Source: Propionibacteriaceae bacterium (GTDB taxonomy: Bacteria > Actinomycetota > Actinomycetes > Propionibacteriales > Propionibacteriaceae). Taken from it: a stretch of 6,867 nt of DNA. Both the position numbers and the translations under genes were made by a program. Where the stretch lies: assembly GCA_003451975.1 (NCBI GenBank), contig DMIX01000250.1:1-6867 (forward strand), given 5' to 3'. The notes beneath the pieces were generated by a model, which was given only the letters and a program-made list of their open reading frames with translations, was not told the DNA's origin and made no database searches. This document shows, one piece after another, positions 1 through 6,524 of the stretch (the first letter of the stretch is position 1; every line of letters starts with the position of its first letter).

Positions 1-1472
1 GCGTAGGAGCAGTTGAAGCTCTTGTTGGCCAGCGGGAAGTCGGGAACGATCACGTCGTTCAGGGCGACTGGCAAGGCCGGCCAGGTGAGGAACGACGGAT
101 CGACGATCTTGAGACGCCTCACCAGCCCTGCCGGATCCAGTTCCACACGGTGCACCACCGTGCCGCGCCAGGCCTCCACCACACCCAGACCCGCTGCGGA
201 GACACCCGCCGTCGGCGGGGTCGCGGGTGCATCGGACGGCTCGCCAGCAAGCCGCGCAGCCAGATCGGCGACCAGCCTGGCGGAGACAGCGACCTCGTCG
301 ACGCGGACATCGAAACGGGCCCGAACATCCCCACCGTCCCGGGTTACGACAGCGAAGGTCGAACCGAGCTCGATGAAGGGTTGGTCGCGACGGGCATCGA
401 TGGACACCCCGCTGGCACGAGCGACGTACCCCAACACTCCCAACCGCTCGGCCTGGTCGGTGGGCAACACCGCAGTGGTGTTGAAGCGATTCGCGACCAG
501 AGAATGCCCGGTCGCGATGGCAGCCAGCTCGGCGACGTCGGCGGCTACCGATGCGATCAGTTCGACGTCCACCTCGGCGAGTAACTCCGCCCCGCCCACA
601 CTCAGCGCGCCGCGCAGCAGCCGGTGCCCGGTCAGGGCCGCGTTGTGTCGCAGCAATTTCTCGCGCAGTCGTCCGGCGTGGGCGTTGGCGATCCCGAAAC
701 CGGCATCGTTGGCCAGCGCACCCAGATCGTTGACGTGGTTGTAGAGACGCTCGCATTCCAGCAGCAAGGCCCGAATCACCAACGCCCGCTGCCCCACCTC
801 GATGCCGAGGGCATCCTCGACGGCCATCAGATAGGCCAGGCTGTGCCCCACGGCAGTGTCACCGCTGACGCGTTCGGCCAACTCGACGCCATCGGTGATA
901 CTGCGCCCGATGAACAGCTTTTCTACCCCGCGGTGCACGAAATACAGCCGCTGGTACATCCGCACGATGGTCTCGCCCACCACGGAGAAACGGAAATGGC
1001 CAGGTTCGATCAGCCCTGCATGCACCGGCCCCACCGGGATCTCGTACACCCCCTTACCCGCCACCTCCATGAAGGGAAAGCCCGCCTCGGCGTCGAAGGC
1101 GTTCGGAGGCACCGCGTCGGACCGCAGCGGGTAGTAGCCGGTGGGCCAATGGGCGTGACGCACCAGCCGATACGGCTGGGGGTGATCGTGGGCCACGATG
1201 CCGAACAGGTCGTGCAGTTCCCGCTCGAAGCGGCCGGCCTGGTAGGACACCCCGGCCAGACTCGGCACCCAGGCATCATCACGCGGCACCTCGAGACTCA
1301 CCTCGGCACGTTCACCCGCATCGCCGAGGAAGACGTAGACAACCCGGAAGCTGGTCTCGTCGTCGTGGCCGGCCACCAAGGCCAGCCGACGGCCACGCCG
1401 CAACTGGGCGCTGACCTCGTCGACCACCTGTTCGCGGGTCACAGTGCGCTGATCGACAGGGTGCTTCCTCAT
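1..1472 (-). CDS. hycE: HycE/HyfG-type large subunit (NuoC-NuoD fusion) lacking NiFe ligands, 3' end truncated
   Basis: This is the catalytic-type large subunit of a formate-hydrogenlyase-like membrane complex, expected on the cytoplasmic side. I translated the minus strand from the ATG at 1472-1470; it stays open to base 1 (490 full codons), so the C-terminus lies off the window. Residues about 1-115 are a NuoC-like domain, with the signature ERELHDLFGI at 84-93 followed by HPQPYRLVR. Residues about 140 onward are NuoD/hydrogenase-like, with IPVGPVHAG and IEPGHFRF at 145-162. The first metal motif reads ERVSGDTAVGH (200-210), where hydrogenases have C-G-x-C. The second reads DPSFLTW (458-464), where they have DPCxxC. 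All four NiFe ligands are therefore missing, while the acid Glu156 is kept. An Ala/Pro-rich stretch at 409-425 looks like a linker. The start overlaps the previous stop as ATGA, with GGGAGG six bases upstream. H2 chemistry is very unlikely; the substrate is unknown. The family assignment is firm and the function is inferred. Confidence 0.93.
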   Translation of the reverse strand, partial: MRKHPVDQRTVTREQVVDEVSAQLRRGRRLALVAGHDDETSFRVVYVFLGDAGERAEVSLEVPRDDAWVPSLAGVSYQAGRFERELHDLFGIVAHDHPQPYRLVRHAHWPTGYYPLRSDAVPPNAFDAEAGFPFMEVAGKGVYEIPVGPVHAGLIEPGHFRFSVVGETIVRMYQRLYFVHRGVEKLFIGRSITDGVELAERVSGDTAVGHSLAYLMAVEDALGIEVGQRALVIRALLLECERLYNHVNDLGALANDAGFGIANAHAGRLREKLLRHNAALTGHRLLRGALSVGGAELLAEVDVELIASVAADVAELAAIATGHSLVANRFNTTAVLPTDQAERLGVLGYVARASGVSIDARRDQPFIELGSTFAVVTRDGGDVRARFDVRVDEVAVSARLVADLAARLAGEPSDAPATPPTAGVSAAGLGVVEAWRGTVVHRVELDPAGLVRRLKIVDPSFLTWPALPVALNDVIVPDFPLANKSFNCSY

Positions 1473-2905
1473 TGCGCGCCTCCCAGGGCCGTCACGGCAG
1501 CGATCAGCACCGGTGAAAGCGGCCATAGCGCGAAGCTGAGCGCCATGGCCGACAGCAATCCCAGCCACACCGGCACGCGCCGCCACCACACCAGCCGACC
1601 CGGCGCACGGGTGCCCGCACCCAAGGTCATGGCCAACACCTGCCGTGTAACGCCGGCGAAGACGACCAGCAACAGCGCACAGGCCACCGCCATCTGCCAG
1701 CCCAAGCCCCGGGTGAAGCCGGCCACGATGATGGCCACCTCGGTGAAGAACGTGACGAAGGGAGGGAAGCCCAGCAACCCGGCGGTCCCCAACAGGAACG
1801 GCGCCCCCAAGTCGGGGCGGGCTCGCAGCAGGCCATGGACATCTTCAATGCGATGGCTGCCGGTCGCAGCCGAGATACGTCCGGCGATCACGAACATCGT
1901 CGACTTGATCAGGCCGTGACCCAGGATGTGCAGCAGCACTGCAGCGATCGCCAACTCACCACCCACCGCAGCGCCGAGGGCGAGCAGCCCCATGTGTTCG
2001 ATGCTGGAGTAGGCCAGCAGCCGCTTGTAGTCGGTCTGGGTGAGCATCAGGCCGGCGGCGACCGCCAGGCTCAACAACCCTGCGGTCAGCAGCAGAGTGC
2101 GCATCAACTCCGGTCCAACCACGGCGTCGGTGATGGCCTGAATGCGCAGGATCACCGAGAACGCCACACTGAGCAGCACCCCCGACATCAGCCCACTCAC
2201 CGGTGCTGGGGCCTGGCTGTGGGCGTCTGGCAGCCAGGAATGCATGGGTGCCAGGCCTGCCTTGGTGGCGAAGCCCAACACCGCCAGTGCACCAGCGAGT
2301 TGGACCATGGTCGGATCGAGCGTGGCCGCCTGGGCCATCAGGGCAGTCCAGGAGACGCCAGCCTCGCTGTGACCCATCGCTGCCGCTGAAAGCAGCGCCA
2401 CCCCCAGGAAGGCGATCGCGACGCCGACCGCGCCCAACACCACATATTTCCAGGCCGCTTCGAGGGCGTGTTCGCCGTCCCCGGACGCCACCAGAAACGC
2501 CGTGGTCACGGTGGTCAGTTCGATGGCCACCCACATCAACCCGACATTGTCGGCCACGAGAGCCAAACTCATCGCGGCCAGGAACAAATTCAGTAGAGCG
2601 GCAAACGATCCGATGCTGGTACTGGCTTTCGAGCGCAGCGGTGCACCTCCCCACAGCGCGACCACGGCCACCGCCCCGACCACGGCCAGCATCCAGGCGC
2701 TGAGCGCGTCGACCCGCAACCAGCCCTCGATGGCCACCACCGGCGCGGAGCTGACCACAGTGCCGATCAGACTGACGCCAGTCAGCAGTAGCACTACCGC
2801 AGAGATCACCGGCAACAGCAGCGTCCAATACGAGGCACGGAAGGCGAAGCCCACCGCTGCCAGCAGCAACGGCACGGTGAGCGGGAGCCACAACAGAGCA
2901 GCCAT
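1469..2905 (-). CDS. hycQ: HyfF/HycQ antiporter-like membrane subunit (NuoN/NuoM-like)
   Basis: A 478-residue polytopic membrane protein of the proton-translocating antiporter family (Mrp, NuoL/M/N), corresponding to HyfF of hydrogenase-4 and to mycobacterial HycQ. Most of its length is hydrophobic, with roughly 13-14 possible membrane helices. Family landmarks are present: the TM5 glutamate Glu129 in WVAIEL; the broken-helix segment FATKAGLAPMHSWLPDAHS (212-230) with Lys215; Lys294 in TDYKRLLAYSSIEHMG; and Lys334 in LIKSTMF. These are the residues expected in the half-channel of a working proton pump, so this subunit looks functional. The ATG shares one base with the upstream stop (TGATG), and AAGGAG lies eleven bases before it. 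Its own stop overlaps the hycE start. It probably sits at the end of the membrane arm opposite, or next to, the HyfB-type subunit. Its length is somewhat below that of E. coli HyfF. I see no frameshift or missing core motif. Confidence 0.95.
   Translation of the reverse strand: MAALLWLPLTVPLLLAAVGFAFRASYWTLLLPVISAVVLLLTGVSLIGTVVSSAPVVAIEGWLRVDALSAWMLAVVGAVAVVALWGGAPLRSKASTSIGSFAALLNLFLAAMSLALVADNVGLMWVAIELTTVTTAFLVASGDGEHALEAAWKYVVLGAVGVAIAFLGVALLSAAAMGHSEAGVSWTALMAQAATLDPTMVQLAGALAVLGFATKAGLAPMHSWLPDAHSQAPAPVSGLMSGVLLSVAFSVILRIQAITDAVVGPELMRTLLLTAGLLSLAVAAGLMLTQTDYKRLLAYSSIEHMGLLALGAAVGGELAIAAVLLHILGHGLIKSTMFVIAGRISAATGSHRIEDVHGLLRARPDLGAPFLLGTAGLLGFPPFVTFFTEVAIIVAGFTRGLGWQMAVACALLLVVFAGVTRQVLAMTLGAGTRAPGRLVWWRRVPVWLGLLSAMALSFALWPLSPVLIAAVTALGGAQ
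1479..1484 (-). promoter_or_regulatory. Ribosome binding site of hycE
   Basis: GGGAGG on the minus strand, six bases before the ATG at 1472. It lies inside the end of hycQ and supports the ATG that overlaps the hycQ stop as the real hycE start. Confidence 0.75.
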
Positions 2906-3564
2906 CAGTCGTGCAGCTCCTTCAGCTCAGTGATATCGGTGTGTCCTTGTTGTCGCTGCATGCGCACCACCAGGACGCCGAGAATCAGCACGACCAACAG
3001 GACGTCGAGGGAGGAGCCGAGTTCGACGGTCAATGGCAATCCGCCCGACGCGAGGAAGGACACCGTGGCGATGCCGTTGTCCAGCACCAAAAAGCCCACC
3101 AGTTGGGTGATCGCCGAACGCCGGATCATCAGCAGCCAGAAGCCGAGCAGCACCAGCGAGAAGCCCACCGGCAGGGCTTGGCGAGCCGGATCGGGATCGG
3201 GCCCGGCCAGCGGCACCCCGACGATGTAGGCGATCAGGGTCAGTCCAGCGGCGCCGATCAACTCCACCGCGGGGTTGATGGTCGTCGGACGTTCCCGCGT
3301 TTCACCGATCAATTTCGCCGAGCGCAACATCGCCGCGGGCAGCACCACAGACTTCATCAGCAGCACGATTCCGGTGACCAGCCAGACCTGCGGCTCGCCG
3401 GCGTTCAGTCCGACGGTGAGCACCAAGGCGGCCAGCGCCGCGCCCTGTACCGACAGCAGCCCGATGGAACGCACCAGGGAGCGACCCCAGATCTGCAGGA
3501 TCGCGGTCAGCAGCAGCACGCCGGTGATGGTGGCGATCAGTTGCGCGAAAAGGTGTTGGTTCAT
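2905..3564 (-). CDS. hycP: HyfE/HycP membrane subunit (NuoK-like)
   Basis: A 219-residue integral membrane protein with about seven hydrophobic segments, matching the length of mycobacterial HycP and E. coli HyfE. The C-terminal half resembles NuoK: QLVGFLVLDNGIA at 154-166, then TVELGSSLDVLLVVLILG at 179-196. In the related HyfE proteins I recall, the first motif reads L-E-N-G; here Asp162 takes the place of that acid, while Glu181 and Asp186 keep the second acidic patch. Lys71 in LLMKSVVLPA lies within the third hydrophobic segment. The protein ends in a short charged cytoplasmic tail (TDITELKELHD). In this superfamily the subunit lies between the NuoH-like and antiporter-like parts and helps to connect the proton path. 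It starts nine bases after the hycD stop with a good GAGGAG site and runs into hycQ through a one-base stop/start overlap. Confidence 0.93.
   Translation of the reverse strand: MNQHLFAQLIATITGVLLLTAILQIWGRSLVRSIGLLSVQGAALAALVLTVGLNAGEPQVWLVTGIVLLMKSVVLPAAMLRSAKLIGETRERPTTINPAVELIGAAGLTLIAYIVGVPLAGPDPDPARQALPVGFSLVLLGFWLLMIRRSAITQLVGFLVLDNGIATVSFLASGGLPLTVELGSSLDVLLVVLILGVLVVRMQRQQGHTDITELKELHD
2917..2922 (-). promoter_or_regulatory. Ribosome binding site of hycQ
   Basis: AAGGAG on the minus strand, eleven bases before the hycQ ATG at 2905. It is embedded in the last codons of hycP. The spacing is slightly long, but the TGATG stop/start overlap would allow reinitiation as well. Confidence 0.65.
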
Positions 3565-3569
3565 CGCTG

Positions 3570-3575
3570 CTCCTC
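3570..3575 (-). promoter_or_regulatory. Ribosome binding site of hycP
   Basis: GAGGAG on the minus strand, five bases before the ATG at 3564. Its first bases overlap the TGA stop of hycD (3576-3574). It occupies most of the only intergenic gap in the window (3565-3573), which leaves no room for a promoter or terminator. Confidence 0.8.
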
Positions 3576-4518
3576 AGAACACCAGGTAGGAGGCGGAGAC
3601 CGACAGGAAAGCCAGCACGAACGATCCGGCCAGCAGTTCCGGCACGCGGAACAGTCGCAGCTTGGCGATGAATACCTCGACCGCGGCCATCAAGGCGGCA
3701 GCCACCACCAGTTTCAGCGCGGTGGCGGCCGCCCCGATGACCAGTGCCGTCGCGCTGGCATCACTGGCTATCGCCCAGGGCACCGCCAGATTCACCGTCA
3801 GTCCCAGCAGCGCAGTGAGTCTCAGCCAGGAACCGAACTCCAGCCAGCCCAGGTCGCGTCCACCGCTTTCGAGGATCATCGCTTCGTGGACCATGGTGAG
3901 TTCCAGGTGGGTGGACGGGTTGTCGACGGGCAGCCGACCGGTTTCGGCGACCACCACCACGATCAGGGCGACGATCGCCAGGATGCTCACCGGGTTCAAC
4001 AAGGTGGACAGATCATCGCGACGGGCCCGGACAATGGCTGTCAGGGTCGAAGTGCCGGCCGGAAGACTGAGTGCATAGATACTCAGCAGGACGGTGGGTT
4101 CAACCAGCGCGGTGAACATCATGTGGCGGCTAGAACCCATACCTCCGAAGGCCGTACCGGATTCCAAGCCGAGCATGGCCAGCGCCACAGTTCCGAGCAG
4201 CAGCACCGAGACCACCACGAACAGTTCCCCCGGAGCACCCGGCAACGACAAGGTGCTCACCAGCGGGATCAAGGCGCACAACACCAACGAGGAGGCCATC
4301 AGCAGCAGCGGTGCCCAGATGAGCACGGCGCTGGAGCCGGGCGCCCGCAGGGGTTCTTTGGCGAACAGCTTGATCACATCGCGCCACGGCTGCAGGACAC
4401 CACCGCCGACGCGTCCCTCCAGGCGGGCGCGGACGGTGCGCATCACACCGATCAGCACGGGGGTGATGGCCAGTGCAAAGGCCAGGTGGACGAGGGTCAC
4501 CACGATGGCTGCGATCAT
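3574..4518 (-). CDS. hycD: HycD/HyfC membrane anchor subunit (NuoH-like)
   Basis: A 314-residue membrane protein of the NuoH/HycD family, the subunit on which the cytoplasmic redox arm docks and which couples it to the membrane arm. About eight hydrophobic segments are visible. The three conserved loops are intact: RLEGRVGGGVLQPWRDVIK (32-50), followed by LFAKEP; FGGMGSSRHMMFTALVEP (124-141); and AETGRLPVDNPSTHLELTM (191-209), followed by VHEAMILE. The last holds the run of acidic residues Glu192, Asp199, Glu206, Glu212 and Glu217 that form the entrance of the proton path in this family. EVFIAKLRLFRVPELL (281-296) is the usual C-terminal loop. The start is fixed by the ATGA overlap with the upstream gene; no strong ribosome binding site is visible before it, so translational coupling is likely. 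Length equals the usual family length (about 305-320). The identification is secure; the redox partner chemistry is not shown by this subunit. Confidence 0.96.
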   Translation of the reverse strand: MIAAIVVTLVHLAFALAITPVLIGVMRTVRARLEGRVGGGVLQPWRDVIKLFAKEPLRAPGSSAVLIWAPLLLMASSLVLCALIPLVSTLSLPGAPGELFVVVSVLLLGTVALAMLGLESGTAFGGMGSSRHMMFTALVEPTVLLSIYALSLPAGTSTLTAIVRARRDDLSTLLNPVSILAIVALIVVVVAETGRLPVDNPSTHLELTMVHEAMILESGGRDLGWLEFGSWLRLTALLGLTVNLAVPWAIASDASATALVIGAAATALKLVVAAALMAAVEVFIAKLRLFRVPELLAGSFVLAFLSVSASYLVF

Positions 4519-6524
4519 CGCGTCACCAACACCAAGACAAGCAGCAGAGCTGCGAAGGAGAAGCCGATGTAGCGGTGAATGCTGCCGTTCTGAACAGTTC
4601 GGGCCAGATCACCGAGGCGCTGGGCCAGTCGTGCTGCCGGCACATAGACGCGGTCTTCGACGAGGTCGACGGTCTCCTGATTGAAGACCATTCCCGAGAC
4701 CAGCAGCGGCGCGTCCTCGGGGTGTTCGACCTCGACGCTGCGTCGGGTGTTCAACGAGGCGCCAAAGACCCGAGCCAGCGGTTCGGAGTAGCTGGTGGCG
4801 TTGTATTCCATACGCGGGCTGGTCCGTTCACCGCCGCAGCCCCACGGCAGATCGACCTCGCGGCGTGGATGGCGCCGAGCGGCGATCCCGTTCACGATCA
4901 CGATCCCGGCCAGCATGGCTGCGGTGAGCACCGTGAGCACGAGCGGGTCGAGAATGACCGTACCCAGGCCGCCGAGTTGGATGCCGGTCAGTCCGCTGGT
5001 GGCGATGCCGGTAGCCCCCACTGCACCGGCCAGCAATTGAGCGAGCGGACCAGGTATCAACCCCAACCCGATGGTCAGGCCTGCGGCTCCGACTAGGGCG
5101 GCGCGCATGGTGAAGCCGACCTCGGTGGCGCGAGCCGCAGCCTCGCTGCGAGGGCGGGCGAGGAAGCCGATGCCGGCCGCTTTGACGAAGGTCAGCAGGC
5201 CCAGTCCGATGGTGAGGGCGACCACGCCCATGGTGAGCGGCATCACCACCGCGAGCAGTCGATCGGCTTTCGCATCGGTGTGGATCAGCGCTTGCAGCAG
5301 AACCCACTCGGCGACGAAGCCGGAGGTTACCGGCAGCGCTGCAGCTCCCAGCGCCCCCACCCCGAAGGTCAGCGCGGTCACCGGCATGCGGGCGGCGAGC
5401 CCACCGAGCTGATCCAGATCGCGCTCACCGGTGGCATGCAGCACTGCACCCGCGCCGAGGAACAGCGTCGTCTTGAACACCGCGTGACTCAACGCGAGCA
5501 GCAGTGCGGCGATGAACGCTACTTCTGCAGCGGCCTGTTGGCCGGATTGGTGGAGCAGTAGTCCGATCCCGATGGCGGTAGTGATCAGGCCGACGTTTTC
5601 GGTGGTGGAGTAGGCCAGGAGTCGCTTCACATCCGACTGCACCGAAGCTTGCAGAATGCCGTACAGCGCCGAGATCGCGCCGAGGACGACCAGCACCACC
5701 GCCCACCAGGACGGACCGGTCGGCAGCAGTCGCAGTGTGACCAGCAATATGCCGTACAGGCCCATCTTCACCATGGCCGCACTCATGGCGGCTGAGGCAT
5801 GGCTGGGCGCTTCGGGGTGCGCGCGGGGCAGCCACACATGCATCGGCACCAATCCGGCTTTGGTGGCGAAGCCTGCGATCAGCAGCACGAAAGCCACGCT
5901 CGCGTCCGGTTCGGCGATGGAGACCATGCGGCTCCAACTGGTGCCACCGGCGGCTGCGATCAGCACTCCGAAACCAGCGACCAGCAGCAGGAACGACAGA
6001 TGGGTCATGACCGCGTACCACATGGTCGCGGCGCGCACAGCCTGCCTTTCGGCATGATCGGCGAGCAACAGCACAGTGGAGCCGATCGCCATGAGTTCCC
6101 AGGCTAAGAGGAAGCTGAGCGCGTCGGCCGCGGTGGGTACCAGGGCCACGCCGACGGCGAAGACGGCGAATCCCGTCCAACCGGTGCGGGAGGCAGCAGC
6201 GCCGTGGGCATAGCCGATACCGAACAAGGCGCTGGTCGCGATGACCAAGCCGGCGAGCAGCAGGAAGAAGCCGCCGAGCCGATCCGGGGCCAGCACCAGC
6301 GGGTCGAGCCCACCGACCAGCGGCAACGAGACCGGTATCGCCAGCCCGGTTCCTACCAGGCCAGCCAGTGCGGCCAGCCCCGTTGCGGCAGCAAAAACCC
6401 CGACGGTCATTACCGAAAGCCCGGCGATCACGTTGCGGGCCCGGCCGCGGAGGACAACGGCTGCGGCAACGGCCACCGCACCAGCGACCAGCACGCCGTA
6501 CAGTCCGGCATCGACAAGGTTCAT
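4515..6524 (-). CDS. hyfB: HyfB/HycC-type antiporter-like membrane subunit (NuoL-like)
   Basis: A 669-residue polytopic protein, the largest membrane subunit, equivalent to HycC/HyfB of formate hydrogenlyases and to the product of the Rv0083 position in M. tuberculosis. The core carries the antiporter-family landmarks: Glu143 in AWELMAIG (TM5); FATKAGLVPMHVWLPRAH (219-236) with Lys222; SAAMVKMGLYG with Lys253; SDVKRLLAYSTTENVG with Lys300; and HAVFKTTLFLGAG with Lys351. After the core comes a polar segment of about 100 residues (roughly 548-648) containing PWGCGGERTSPRMEYNATSY (560-579), followed by one last membrane helix (650-668). That C-terminal piece is typical of HycC/HyfB and helps distinguish it from the HyfF-type subunit and from NuoL. 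The ATG overlaps the small-subunit stop as ATGA with only a weak upstream purine run, suggesting coupled translation. The motifs indicate a competent proton or sodium path; which ion moves is not decided by the sequence. Confidence 0.95.
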   Translation of the reverse strand: MNLVDAGLYGVLVAGAVAVAAAVVLRGRARNVIAGLSVMTVGVFAAATGLAALAGLVGTGLAIPVSLPLVGGLDPLVLAPDRLGGFFLLLAGLVIATSALFGIGYAHGAAASRTGWTGFAVFAVGVALVPTAADALSFLLAWELMAIGSTVLLLADHAERQAVRAATMWYAVMTHLSFLLLVAGFGVLIAAAGGTSWSRMVSIAEPDASVAFVLLIAGFATKAGLVPMHVWLPRAHPEAPSHASAAMSAAMVKMGLYGILLVTLRLLPTGPSWWAVVLVVLGAISALYGILQASVQSDVKRLLAYSTTENVGLITTAIGIGLLLHQSGQQAAAEVAFIAALLLALSHAVFKTTLFLGAGAVLHATGERDLDQLGGLAARMPVTALTFGVGALGAAALPVTSGFVAEWVLLQALIHTDAKADRLLAVVMPLTMGVVALTIGLGLLTFVKAAGIGFLARPRSEAAARATEVGFTMRAALVGAAGLTIGLGLIPGPLAQLLAGAVGATGIATSGLTGIQLGGLGTVILDPLVLTVLTAAMLAGIVIVNGIAARRHPRREVDLPWGCGGERTSPRMEYNATSYSEPLARVFGASLNTRRSVEVEHPEDAPLLVSGMVFNQETVDLVEDRVYVPAARLAQRLGDLARTVQNGSIHRYIGFSFAALLLVLVLVTR

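Noticed and set aside
13..744. A 243-codon plus-strand open frame rich in Ser, Ala, Arg and Thr.
   Set aside because: It lies entirely opposite the hycE coding region and has low-complexity composition, with no domain or credible start context.
1..1472. Interpretation as an active NiFe hydrogenase large subunit of formate hydrogenlyase.
   Set aside because: All four cysteine ligands are replaced by Ser or Thr; only the overall fold and non-metal motifs support the hydrogenase name.
624..1919. A 431-codon open frame on the plus strand opposite hycE and the end of hycQ.
   Set aside because: It spans the junction of two convincing minus-strand genes, its composition is that of an antisense shadow in GC-rich DNA, and no family motif is visible.
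3565..3573. A possible promoter or terminator in the only intergenic gap.
   Set aside because: Nine bases are too few, and they are accounted for by the ribosome binding site of hycP and its spacer.
2911..4572. A 553-codon open frame on the plus strand opposite hycP and hycD.
   Set aside because: It is rich in Gln, His, Gly and Asp, the expected antisense reading of Leu/Ala/Val-rich membrane codons. It has no recognisable domain and is wholly opposite two well-supported genes.
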